Shown one piece after another: positions 31,131 through 42,254 of a stretch of DNA of 64,000 bases (positions are counted from its first letter, which is position 1; each line of letters starts with the position of its first letter). Under the pieces are notes generated by a model that saw nothing but the letters and a program-made list of their open reading frames with translations, did no database searches and was not told the origin of the DNA. The position numbers were made by a program, and so were the translations under genes. Origin of the DNA: Sanderia malayensis (taxonomy: Eukaryota > Cnidaria > Scyphozoa > Semaeostomeae > Pelagiidae); the NCBI GenBank assembly GCA_013076295.1, contig RQOL01000374.1:4020743-4084742 (forward strand), given 5' to 3'.

Positions 31131-31957
31131 GCTCTCCTTCTCTCTCTCTCTGAGACTGTCTCCTTCCTGGAAACTGCATCGGGTGATTTTGGTTGGAGTA
31201 GCCCTGGGCTAAAAAAATACTTATTTCCAATCTGTCTTGAATCTTTCAAACTTTGAGGCGATTTGTTGAATTCTACCCCATCATTTCCTGTTGCAGATTT
31301 GCTGATTTTGTTAGAATCGGTTACAGCCTTTACTCTTGTTTGGAAATCTCCCTCATCCCCAAACAAATGGTCCATTACCGGAATCTGCGTTGAGCAAAGC
31401 GCCTTGTAATGTTTGCTCAGAGATTGACAAATATTATCCCGTCTCAGTTGGGCAATGTCTGCACTCAAGTGGCCCAACAATGCCAAAACATCTGTATTGA
31501 TGGCAATTATTTCATCAATGTTAACTTTCGTTTTATTATTTCTTGACTCAAGCAATGAAACTGTTGATTGCAGGATAGCTCTGCCTGCTGTGGCCAAAAT
31601 TTCTTGTGGCTGGGTCAGCCTTGTTTCTTTGGATTTTACATCCCTATTCAATGTGGTCCAGATAGCTTTATTCACACATGGAGCTACCAGTGTTTTGCAA
31701 TTCTCTGGCCTGAGGAATTTTTCTTGCTTTTCCTTCATTTTATTCGTAGCCAGTTTGCAATTCCAACGTTTTTCAACAATGGCCGCCAATTTTTCAGGAA
31801 TTGGAGATGAAGTTTCTTCCTCCCCTTCCAAAGATTTTGATAAAGCATCCAGAAGACTGTCGTCTTCCTGGGTAAGACTACTTTTCTCGTGATTCTGCTT
31901 TAATAGTGTTTCACTATCAGAATCAGAACCCTCTCCTGCTTCAGGAGTTGTTTCCAT
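31082..31957 (-). CDS. DIRS-like gag/ORF1 protein
   Basis: A 291-codon open frame lies upstream of the reverse transcriptase on the same strand. It is acidic and Ser/Glu-rich at the start, then helical (EEIIAINTDVLALLGHLSAD region, GHLSADIAQLRRDNICQSLS, HYKALCSTQIPVMDHLFGDE). It ends in a basic tail. The helical block with a VPVT/IPVMDHLFGD-type motif is what I expect of ORF1 in DIRS-like elements. The role would be RNA binding and particle formation. The assignment rests on position and general character more than on strong motifs. Confidence 0.5.
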   Translation of the reverse strand: METTPEAGEGSDSDSETLLKQNHEKSSLTQEDDSLLDALSKSLEGEEETSSPIPEKLAAIVEKRWNCKLATNKMKEKQEKFLRPENCKTLVAPCVNKAIWTTLNRDVKSKETRLTQPQEILATAGRAILQSTVSLLESRNNKTKVNIDEIIAINTDVLALLGHLSADIAQLRRDNICQSLSKHYKALCSTQIPVMDHLFGDEGDFQTRVKAVTDSNKISKSATGNDGVEFNKSPQSLKDSRQIGNKYFFSPGLLQPKSPDAVSRKETVSERERRRAWSKTRSTPRNQNQTY

Positions 31958-32795
31958 TCCGTTACTGAGGCGTGGCCTTTTTGCAGGTCCTGCAGGCCTA
32001 AGTTGATCACTAGATGAGTGATTTCATTTGAGCGATTCGCCCATATGTATGATATTGCTATTTAAGGTAGAGAGTAATGCCGTCAGTGTATCATGTTCTT
32101 CTTATCATGCATCACTTTGGTTGCCTTCCTCCAACAGCACTCATTCTTCTTCTTCGGCACCCCCTAGTGCTGTCATCTTGTTCGCCATGTTTTCCATTAA
32201 TTCCTTACACTTCGACCGGCCACTTGGTTACTTTTCACACAACTGGCGCTTGGTGGCTTGCACGCATTCTCATATGATGAGGTGGCTTGCTTCTATGCGA
32301 CGTGGACCAATCACGAAATAGAATTTCCATAATAGTAAGAATGGGCTGCTGGAGATGGATGCCCAAATTCTAAAAACGTGACATAATAAACTTTTTTACG
32401 TTCAGTTGTTCAATCCTTGTGCAAAAGGTCTTCTGTTGTCAGGCTGTTCCTCGATGACTCAGGCACGAAAATGCCAATGCCTCTAACAATCTTTCACACA
32501 TATGCGCATAGATATGAAAGATTGGCAATGTGTGAAAGATATAACCTAATTGGCAACATGTGAAAGATATAACCTAAGGACAAGCGCGAACCTGGGCCTA
32601 TCTGATAAACACAAGGCCAATATTCCTTTTACACGTTTTCATCCGCACCACTTGCATTACTGTGCAATGTCATGGACAGCTGTCATAATGTGGGAGATGA
32701 CAACATGTAGGAACAATATATGATTCATTGCCACAGATTGGTGGTGAGTTCTGGAATCTATTTTGCTTGGGGAGGTAACAAGAAGTTCTATGAGC
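31958..32795. other. Unassigned, possible 5' end of the DIRS-like element
   Basis: No recognised gene. A 97-codon plus-strand frame (32028-32321) looks like chance. Two direct copies of a 28-bp unit (TTGGCAATGTGTGAAAGATA.., 32515-32572) lie here. I could not identify DIRS terminal repeats. Confidence 0.5.
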
Positions 32796-32945
32796 ATCCA
32801 AGCAAGGACATCTATGAAATTATAGGGGGTGAGAAAAATAAGAAGAAACAAGGACAGGGCTGGTGAGCATTTGTGTGGCCCAGGGCCTTTAAAGTTCTTA
32901 TTTTTCCATGAAACTCAACGCAATGTGGAAATGTGGGGAACAGCA
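32796..32945. repeat. Interspersed repeat, second copy inverted at 63.2 kb
   Basis: AGCAAGGACATCT..AAATTATA, GGGGTGAGAAAAATAAGAAG, AAACAAGGACAG and TGTGTGGCCCAGG reappear as reverse complement at 63155-63311, with about 10-20 percent differences. The family is unknown. The second copy is interrupted by an LTR exactly within this shared text. Confidence 0.5.
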
Positions 32946-33014
32946 TATTAGGCACCCGTTTCTTATATAAATCAAGAGATTTTCGACAGTTTTCTCAAAG
33001 TTTGTATTATTAAT

Positions 33015-33505
33015 TGACTTGTCATCTAATAGTCCTTGCACTGATTCCCCAGCTATTCGAAATCGTTAAAAGCCTTTGCTTGATTACTTCTGCTGTTGGA
33101 GTAGCCATTGTACAAAATTGTCTACTATCACCCTCTTGCCGAAAATTAGATTGCAAATCTTGGCAAATCCTGTTTTGGTATGGGTTTGATTTCTGGTCAC
33201 AGTCTTTGGAGGGCATGAAACAAATCCAACTTTGCTTTTACGTTTTGGGCGAAACGCTCTCTTATTTGGTTTTCCCATTTGCATCAATTATCTATGACAA
33301 AATACTGGTAGGAGACTTGTCCATTCTATTTTCATGATCATTAGCGTGTCTGAAACAACATTGACATTTTTCGTGTTTAGTGAGTTGCCACGTAAGAACC
33401 TCCTTATTTTCGGTCATAAAGACAAATAAAGAATTAAATAATCTCAGCCATTTTGAATCTGCCTCCTGATGGACACCGATATTCACTGAAACCTAAAACA
33501 AACGT
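33015..33505 (-). pseudogene. Fragment of an unnamed repeated protein family
   Basis: A minus-strand exon opens after GTTTTAGGTTTCAG (near 33486). It reads EADSKWLRLFNSLFVFMTEN, KEVLTWQLTKHEKC, then shifts frame to ICQDLQSNFRQEG and TPTAEVIKQRLLTISNSW. I recognise this succession (a KWVPLFNSLFC..VVTWQLTK block, then ..LRQVFRQ.GD..PTPEVI..NL) from a multi-copy family annotated as uncharacterised proteins in marine invertebrates, probably mobile. The middle, with the D-N-C-C and D-x-F-H-A motifs, is missing or garbled. Low to moderate confidence. Confidence 0.5.
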
Positions 33506-34720
33506 AAAAGTATTTCAACTTCAACACAGCACTACCTTGATCAGACACCATTAAATAAGAAATCCTGCGTTGTCATCACAAATTGCAAAGTTCAGCTACC
33601 AGAGACCAAATGCATGAAAGATAAATACGTTATCGTGCATTATCAACTCAGGTTTGAAAGCTTGCTTGGAATTTTACAGATTGATTAAAGCAAAACAGTT
33701 AAATGAATGAAACATCAAAAACTGTTAAATCGCAACAGCCTTCAAAAAACAACTCAAGCTACCCAAAAATGCAACATACCTTAAATGTATGATCAGCCAT
33801 TAAAGCTGTAGCCTTTGTTCTTTGCATAACAAAGAAACAACATCCATCATTGTCAATAAGACCATTTTAAAGAAAGAGCATTTTCTTGAAAAAAAAATCA
33901 CATGTATCCTTACCAATAATGTCTAATCAGCCTGCTGTCCGTTGTCTGGATAAATAAATGTAGGGTTGCATAGGGTACAACTCGAGTTCTCTGTATGACG
34001 CAATAAATACGACAACAAATGAACATTTTGAATTTCGATGTGGCGGCTGTAATGAAATATTGGCAATTTTTTGGTTATCAATTGCTTCTAGGTTAGTGAA
34101 AGAAGCTAGTAAAAGAAGGCAACACGCAATAGTTGAATTCAAGTTGATTGTGGGATGTAACTTACATGGATAAAAATGACCAGAAAGTAATGTGGTGTAG
34201 TCATATTTGTTTATTCAAACGCCTGCACAAAAGGCTCAAAAAGCCCCTTCCCATATAATGAAACAATGCTGATTCAAAGCCGTTTGAGTCAGTATAGCTT
34301 GAAGAAACAATATTTTTTAAAATTTATGAATGCTCTAGTACTAGGCTTCTTATAAACTGTCCTCTCATAAAAAACGTGTATTTTACGGTAGCGGACATAA
34401 TGCAAGAAGGGGTTTTATCTTCAGTTTATGTGTGAAAAAATATGGGCAGAAATTGGGAAGCCATGGATACGAAAGGAGTGAATTTGTTAAAATATACCTG
34501 TAATTCGTGACAATATTAAATGTTGTCTTTGTTCTGTTTTGTTTTACGCTGTGGGAGAACACGTGCGCCCTCTAGGCCCTATGTAGTAAACACTATTCTG
34601 ATGATATAAAGATTGTAATTCTGACTAAGTAGTAAATAGTAAACCTTGTTCTATCTTATGACACTTAGACTATAAATTCATTGCTAACAATAAATGGGTA
34701 CTCATCCCTAACGTATGTAT
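33506..34720. other. Unassigned
   Basis: AT-rich sequence with short frames only (for example 33927-34142 on -). Nothing recognised on either strand. Confidence 0.5.
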
Positions 34721-34721
34721 T

Positions 34722-34930
34722 CGCTTACGCTCATGTCCCTTTCAACCCCACGTAATATGGATTAGCTCACTGTGCTCGCCTGTCTATCTATTATAAAAAA
34801 AACATTGCCTGATAAGGCGCATTTCGTGCGCTGCATTCGCCCACGCTCATGCTTTTTTCAATCCCACATACAATGGGTTAGCTCGCTCCGCTCAACATAG
34901 TATTTTACGTAGGATGGGTTGGCTCGCTAC
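34722..34930 (-). mobile_element. Helitron-like core fragment (copy 11)
   Basis: Minus-strand core text: GAGCGGAGCGAGCTAACCCA, GCATGAGCGTGGGCGAATGC and GCGCACGAAATGCGCC, with a CTATTATAAAAAAAACATTG spacer. Two units, no terminal TC or CTAG. The flanks are unrelated sequence. Confidence 0.5.
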
Positions 34931-36820
34931 GCTCACCTGAGTATTTGCTTTTGGTCATGCTTCCAGATAGTACACAGCACTGTAGGGGGGTGTAGAATAA
35001 AGTTTGAGACATTGGCCTTGTTTTGGCAAAATAGGCCTCGTATTGGTGATTTTTGCATTGACATGTAATATTGGATCATAAGATTGCAATTGACCTTTGA
35101 AAGCACAAAACGTTTGGTGAAGGGATAGGGAAAAGTAGAATGAGTGTAAATTGTAACTGTTGGGTAAGTCGAGCTTTAAACTAATGTAACCGGCAATCTT
35201 CTTTTCACTATGACCAAACCTAATGGTGAGAACGCACAAAGCATCGAGAGGACAGACATCCGTATTGTTGCTCTGTGCCACGTGAGTATGAATTCCTATT
35301 GAACAATGGTGCCAATGTCATCGAACACTCTGGATGATGAAGAAGATATCAATAAAATCTACAGACGGGACAATATACCTCTCATTGATGTTCACTATCG
35401 ATTTATAAAACATGAACCTTAAATGGACATTACAGTTTGTGTACATTTTTTGGTGCATATTAAAGCCCATGCTTTCCTATATGACACTGTATGCCAAAGG
35501 TTTCTTATCGTTGACTGCAGCACATAATTGAAGCTATCGTCAATGATACTTACTTTATTACCGTTTATGTACTAATATATTATATACCAAAACAATGTAG
35601 GATTAATGTACTCTCCCTTCAAATTTACAGAGCTTGAAGAATGTCCGTTCTTAATGAGATGCATTTCTGCAGTTCTTCTTTGCCAATAATAACACTTTAT
35701 CTGCCATTGAAATGAGGTCGTTATGTTGCACAGAAAGAACATTGGCCTCTTTTCCATCAATGGCCACTGCCAACACCGCTAACCTTTGAAATACCAATTT
35801 GAAACATCTTGGCTTGACATCACAAAAGATCAACCAACAGGACAACGTATAGTTGGGAAACTATTTCCAAATTTAAAGGGGACATTTTCAATTTATCTTA
35901 CAGGTAATACACTTATATCTTATTTCTAACTTATTTCGAATTCAATTTCCTTTAGTTGTTAAACCATCTTTATTTTGGTTAGGCCATGAAAACTTCCCTT
36001 CACTGATTGCAACGAAATCGAACATTTAGATTAGTTATTTTACACGTTCATAGTTTACTTGCTTCCAAAATAAATGTTTTATGCCCTGACTACATGTGCC
36101 TGCCAGTGTTAGCTTGGATTTAAAATGATTCTTGAAGTACTTGCAAATTTATTCATTCCTTACTGTTCAATGCCGCCTCCGTGTGTAACAAGCCAAATAT
36201 ATTGACATCCTTATCAAACTATTGTTATTTTCAATACTGATGATGGCTGAAGTATCCACAGACCCGTGGAAGGATAATTTTCACTCATTTTGCATTTCAA
36301 ACATCTCTTTCCATGTAATCCACAAGGGCTATTGATAAATATGGCTGCACAACTATCATGTTGTCCTATATCCTATAAATAGCATATGGTCGTATAATTG
36401 ATTATTAATTCTTCCTTTTTTCCTATATGATTCTTAGTGAAACAAATACTGAAGTGCTTAACCAGAGCTTTCAATGTCACTAATGCTTGCTATCCACACC
36501 ATGCAAATGTCAAATGACTGAAACAAACAATAACTAAACCGCATGGTTTAGTTATTGTTTGTTTGCATGAAAAGTCACTGAAACCCTCGAAAAACTCATG
36601 GAAGGAGAATTCTGTTTATGTAAGTTTCTATCAAATGGTAATTTATCTATCTTTTCTGTAAGGTTATTGCCAAATCAAAACAGACTGATATGGAACACTG
36701 GTGAAATAAAAATGTATAACTTTTATCCTTGGAGTCAACTGCAATACTTGCACAAAATCAATGCTCATCTGTAATGGCATATATGTACTAGTAAAATTTA
36801 ATTCAGTTGCTAATTCTTGT
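34931..36820. other. Unassigned, with one unrecognised ORF and a palindrome
   Basis: A 108-codon minus-strand frame (35281-34955) follows a TGGCACAG acceptor-like site. It resembles no family I know and may be chance. The rest is AT-rich. A perfect palindrome stands at 36521-36564. Confidence 0.5.
36521..36564. repeat. Perfect 20-bp palindrome, loop GCAT
   Basis: AAACAAACAATAACTAAACC, then GCAT, then its exact reverse complement. It has the same form as the snap-back palindrome in gag: long perfect arms and a four-base loop. Confidence 0.5.
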
Positions 36821-38756
36821 TAAATGTGGTTAATGGAGAGATTGCAGTTTTCACAGAGAAAAGGAAAGCCATACTCCCATAGGCAATATCAGAGAGAATG
36901 GCAAAGCATACCTCTTCTGGTATGGGTGCTACCGAGGACCCAGATCGTTTTGTTGCTGTTGACGAACACCCCCGGACACTGGAGTGTTATGAAAGTGTCC
37001 GGATCGTTCTTGGCGGATCTTATTGACTGGAGTGGCGTGGCAAACCAGCAATGTTGTGCTGATATCACAACGGGAACATGACACTGTAGTGCAATGCCGA
37101 TCTGCTAGAACCACAATATGAGTCCCGTATTTTGTGTATGTGCATTTTGGTAGACTGACAGTGCATGCAGCAATGCAATTTATGCTCAAACGTTTGTGAA
37201 GACCATTACAGGACGTCTTGGAAAACAATGTTTTTTGTTTTCCTGTGTGTTTTCTCTGGGAGAAAATACTTTGATCCCATCATGACGTTGCTCTGCACGT
37301 AGCCACATATAACTGACCATGTGTGAACACGGGCTCAGGTAAATACAAAGCAACATACCTCAGAGATTGTCCCTGTGCCTTGTTGATAGTAAGGCAGCAT
37401 GCTAGTCCGACTGGAAATTGCTGTCATTTGATGTTGAACGGCATCTCAGTGTCCTGTGTTGACAATGTTATTCTGGTAATCATGACCTGCTGGCCTCTGT
37501 GTTTCTTCGTGATGATCTCTGCTGTGATCACGTTACGTCAGAGATGGCGTACGATGAGTCTTGTGCCATTGCAAAGACCTTTCTTTGGATTTAGATTCCT
37601 CAGAAGAATGGTTGTTGCACCAACCTTAAATAAGGAAAGCTCGAGATTACGATGCGTATCATCCAATGAACATTATTAATATTTAAAATAAGTGTAGAAT
37701 TAATGTATAATTAGTACATATAAGGAAATTGTACCTTGAGTCTATGTCGATGTAACATCAATCCATTAGGAGTTGATTGTTGAGAAACTCAATTGGATAT
37801 GCCACCTCCTCATCTGGATCCTCTGTTATCACACTGTTTTTGCTGTAGTATGTTCTGTCAGAAGTTTGTAGTCTTTCCAGAATGATGTCATTGATTTGAT
37901 GTGAGAAGTCATTCTTTGGGGTAAGACAACAACGTTCTGACATGGTTACAGGATCCAGCATCAGGCCAGACTGTGGTGTATTAGGCTGGGGATATATGAA
38001 GTTGAGCATTTCCTCTTCCGAAGATGTGCATATTTGTTGTGGCAAAGTGATATTGTCAAGTGCATAATGTGGTTCTTCTTTGTTGCCAAGTCTTAGGAGC
38101 CATTCTGAGAATTCTCTGTAAGATTCATTTTGAACAGCTCTCATGTTTGTGTGTAGGCGATGTTGTTGAAACTGTGCCCACAAATCAGTGACTTGATATG
38201 ATTTAAGACTCTCTGATCCGATTTTTTCTCCTCCTTCTCTGTCTGAAATCGCCACCAAGTAACATGAATTTACCACCAAATTGCTTGTCAACTCTTGTGA
38301 TATCCTGAAGTTATCCTGTCAACTGCTTGTAATGCCAATGCTGGTATCATTGAAGCTTCATCCTATATGGACAGGGCTGTTTCATGCAAAACTTGTGCTC
38401 TTCGGCTCTGTCTCTTGACATTGCATATTGATTCCAGCTGCAATGATATTGGAATTTGGAATAGCGAGTGTGATGTTCTGCAGTCAATAAGCAGTGTAGC
38501 TGCCATTTCTGACCAACCCATACACTGAACTTTATGTCCAGATGCATGAAGGTTACCAACCAACGTGTTGTAAAGAAATGTTTTCCCCGTGCCAGCTGGT
38601 CTGCCGATAAAGTGACAGTTTTGTTCTGATTGCGCCTCAATTACTTGAATAATGGCTGTGTATACCACTTGTTGTTCTGGATTCAATGCAGTGCGCATTT
38701 GTTCTCCTTGCTCTCTTTCATTTTCAACATGCATGTGATCTTCCTCTGAAAACATG

Positions 38757-38806
38757 AAAAATAGTTAATTTGGTAGAAATAGAAGTATATATTGGCTAAA
38801 TTATTA
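38757..38806 (-). other. Possible short intron in the Helitron helicase
   Basis: On the minus strand a TGTAATAATT donor-like site is followed by a pyrimidine-rich TTTTTCATGTTTTCAG acceptor ending at 38757, after which the helicase frame reopens. It is about 50 bp, and neither flanking frame reads through it. It may instead be an indel-ridden join. Confidence 0.5.
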
Positions 38807-39639
38807 CAGTCAACATCATCATGTGAAGTTTTAAATCAGCTTGTTCTGGAATGACAAAGTCGGCCTGTAGTTGAGGAAGGTGATCGTAATTTGTGATTGA
38901 CAATCCATGAACCTTCAAATTGTTGTCAATATAATGTAGACATTGATACATGTGTCTGTCTTGGAAGGTTATGTCTGGATTGTTGAGTTGATCAGGTCTG
39001 ACAAAGTCTTCACTCCTTGCTTCTTTGAAGGCATTGAAGAGCGTTCTGATGTCTGAAGGCATTTGAAACAATAGCAATGATGCAAACAACTGTCTGAGTT
39101 GTGAAAGCGTATTGAAGATGGCAGCTTCATCAACGCAACATGTGATTTTGGCATCATTGAAGGAGTCGCACAGATTACCTTCTACTGTAGGAGGGTCTTC
39201 AAATGAAGTAGCTCCTCGTTGATACCATAGCAAAAGTCTGAGTGCAAATGTTTGCTTGCAAGGTCTTGGCTGCACTCGAGTTACTCTACCAATGATTGGA
39301 ATTGTTCTTCGTTGTCTGGCTGTTGATGTGTTTTTGAACGCTCCTGGAAGACATAGTGCTCTAGTATCTCATGAAAGAAGTATTGACGTGCAGCTGGATC
39401 TTGTGGTTGAGTTCAAACCATGCTGTAAGTGTTGTTCTATCAGCAACGTTTTTGAGCCTTTGTTCGTCATCATTGCCATGAAAGATGACCTTTTGATCAA
39501 ATGGTAGATGAACAGAAAGCCATTTCTCTGTGTGGCTCTTGTCGTGCATGGGGAACTGCAGAAGCCAATAGACAGCTTGATGTGGTCCGATATATCTTTC
39601 GTTGATGTATTGGCGCACCTCATCGTGTTCAATGCCTTG

Positions 39640-40403
39640 AAGTATTTACTTAATTAGGTTTACTTAGGTGTTCCTCGAACACAGGCCTTAGGCCTCTATA
39701 TTCGACTCTAGCTTCTTCACTACGCCAGGTGGGGCTGCCTTGTAATTGTAGAGAATATCTTCATTCATCCCGTGTTTGTCTAGTCTGCTTTCAAAGCTGT
39801 TCACCCTTGGTGCACATAGTTTCTGTCCATTGATGTAACAGCTGTTCTTGTTTGCATTAATTCCCGCAGGTAATACTTTGCATTTTGCCGGATGAAACTT
39901 CAATAGCCATGTGACAGACCACTTAATTAAGCTATCCAGGTCCTGTTGTAGTAGTTGTACATCTTGTGCAGTTTTGGTTTCTTTGTAAATTTTTGTGTCG
40001 TCAGCAAAAATGTAGACTGTGGAGTGAGTAATAACCTGAGGAAAATCATTAATGTAGATAATAACAATATTGGGCCCAACACGCTCCCCTGTGGGATGCC
40101 ACTAGTTATATTTTCATAATGGGAGTAACACTTATTTACAGAGACATGTGTTCATCCTGATAAGAATGATGTAATCCAGTTATACACATTGCCATGTATT
40201 CCATAGCTTTTCACCTTTACTCGTAACCTTTGGTATGGGACTTTGTTAAAAGCCTTCATAAAGTCTAGGTAAATTGAGTCAATTGCTCCTCCATGATCAA
40301 GTACATTGGTCCAGTCCTCCAGAACATTTAAAAGTTGTAGCACAGTTGATCTGCCATTTATAAAACCAAATTGTTTTTTGCTGAATACTTTGTTGTTCTT
40401 GAA
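39640..40403 (-). mobile_element. LINE reverse transcriptase fragment inserted in the Helitron
   Basis: On the minus strand the Helitron frame passes directly into SKKQFGFINGRSTVLQLLNV, DSIYLDFMKAFNKVPYQRL, HGNVYNWITSFLSG, SGIPQGSVLGPILL, FADDTK and MKFHPAKCKVLPAG. These are non-LTR reverse transcriptase motifs of the CR1/Jockey type. The fragment lacks the endonuclease and 3' tail. The flanks TTGAAGTATTTA (39640 side) and TTGAAATGTATATATTTGA (40403 side) may be an imperfect target duplication. Helitron coding resumes in sense on the far side, so the LINE arrived after the Helitron. Confidence 0.5.
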
Positions 40404-41907
40404 ATGTATATATTTGAAAAAGCACTTGACACTTTTAACTGTACTGCATATTTCCACGTTGATGTGACATTGATATTTGATAAGTAGGTGTCTGTTGTGA
40501 GGGACTACCCAGGTATCATCCAGAATGCGATCATTTAGATTGACTGGAGGAAGACAGCATCGTCTATAGAGAGGATTGCTGTTGACATTCATTTGAGTGT
40601 CAGCAACTTGTTATTTTGGCAAATGCTTTTCGCATTTGTTGTTTTCCGTGCGCACACATCAATGATTTAAAACTCCACAGGGTCTATGTGTCATGTGTTT
40701 TAGGACCATCTTGTGGTATTTTGCATCCTGTGGGTCTCTGGAATCTCTGCTGATAAGAGTTGATCCACCTGATAATTAATATAATAATTAACAATTTTAT
40801 AATAGAAATGGCGTACAGAATTGTTCATTATCCAAAATTATTGCATGGGATAGAGAAGTAGGAGTCCCACTGGAGCTAGCATGATTGAATAATAAGTTAC
40901 ATTGAATTGAATAACTGGAAAAAAAATCTATAAGTTACCTGTCATGTGATATGCCTTTCCGTAAATTGTGATCACTGGTGGTCCAGCTCTGGCATGACGT
41001 ACAATATTAGCCTTCCATGATGCCATGGCCAATAATGAGTTGTATTGGCGGAAATGCTTTAAGAAATGTGTCACTTCGGCAATACCACCAGTGTATAAAT
41101 GCATGACACGATTTGGAGGTGGCTGAATTAGATCCAGAGTGATTAAACCTCCCATGCAACATTTGTTGTATTGTTTTTTTGTGTTTTGTTCTTCTTTGAA
41201 GTACTTTGCACCACAATGAATGCATGTTGTTCAAGTGGTGTGGTAAAGGGGAGAGGGGGATGAGGTTTTCATTGTTCTCGGGGAAAGGGTTGTAAACTGG
41301 CATTTGCTGATCTTCAACTGGTTCTGGTATCTGATTTTCATCAGGTACTGGAACTGCGTCTTGCATCTCGATGTCTGCAGGCTATTCTGCTGCTTGAAGC
41401 TCTTGGTTCTGAATGGGAATCTCTGGTTCCATGTCCATCTCCATTGGCTGTATCTGCAGAAGGGAATACTGTGCTGGAAATGGCTGATACTCAGGGGCTT
41501 CTAGCTGACGGCTTTCGGGCTGCAATCAGCATTTCCTGTCTGTTGAGGTTGAAGCTGTTGATTGATCTCTCTGCAATGCTGCATATTCTCCCGCACTTGA
41601 TTTCTGCGTCTGTCACCAGTTATGCTTCTCCTGGTCTTGAGCGGCATAATGCAAGTTGGGATGTGAAAGAGGAGTATAAAGTACACTAGTACACTTAGGC
41701 AATACTATTGTAAATGCTATTACTTGTATACAATGGCCTCAATAGCAACAACAATGAAAATAATTATAGCCTTGTGTAAAGCTGCAACACAAAGAAGTAA
41801 ATATTATATTTCAAAGATATGGTAGTGTTATGTATAATTTTGTAAATAAGTTATGCTATGTAATATAAAGTAAATTTTATGAAAACTGTTACGTTAAACT
41901 CGCTTGA

Positions 41908-41985
41908 TGTGGCAAATTGATATTGTCAAGTGCATCATGTGGTGCTTCTTTGTTGCCAAGTCTTAGGAGCCATTCTGAGAATTCA
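41908..41985 (-). repeat. Short duplicate of Helitron helicase sequence
   Basis: TGATATTGTCAAGTGCATCA, TGTGGTGCTTCTTTGTTGCC and AAGTCTTAGGAGCCATTCTG repeat 38040-38113 in the same orientation with about three differences, beyond the 5' end of the Helitron. No other part of the helicase is present. 41690-41907 and 41986-42120 hold nothing else. Confidence 0.5.
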
Positions 41986-42254
41986 GTCCATATGTAGAGT
42001 CATTTTCTTATATGCACTATATGTACATTTTCTTATATGTGCTCGTTTCTGTAATGTAAACAATCACTAACATGGAAAAGAGTAAATTGGAATTGAAATT
42101 ATTATTCACATAAATAGATACGGAAGCCCACAACTGCCAGACAAACTTTATTTTTCATGGGACATTGTAATGTATATTTTCCATGGACAAGCTACCTTTT
42201 TTTGGGGAAACTTATATTCTTTAAGAACAAGTTATTTTTTGAGGACAAGTTATT

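Larger units (their letters stand above)
37250..41690 (-). pseudogene. Coding Helitron (helicase-bearing), decayed and lacking a visible Rep nuclease
   Basis: Read right to left, the N-terminal zinc region has CIHCGAKYF and CCMGGLITLDLIQPPPN, then HFRQYNSLLAMASW and YGKAYHMTG (to 40928). After an intron-like GTAACT..TTATCAG stretch comes the post-Rep region: VLKHMTHRPCG and KCEKHLPK, then NRHLLIKYQCHINVEICST. A LINE interrupts at about 40403-39640. The protein resumes with HDEVRQYINERYI and FALRLLLWYQRGATSFEDPP. PIF1-type helicase motifs follow: GRPAGTGKTFLYNTL (P-loop, near 38590), a TAG (38363-38365) just before DEASM, GGKFMLLGGDFRQ, ILLRNLNPKKGLCNGTR and [20 protein letters not shown]. At least five frame breaks. 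The HUH/Tyr Rep block belongs between 40928 and 40790, where only about 140 bp exist. Confidence 0.5.

Noticed and set aside
36824..37228. Plus- and minus-strand frames next to the Helitron C-terminus
   Set aside because: They overlap each other, match no family and follow the last helicase motif. They look like non-coding Helitron flank.
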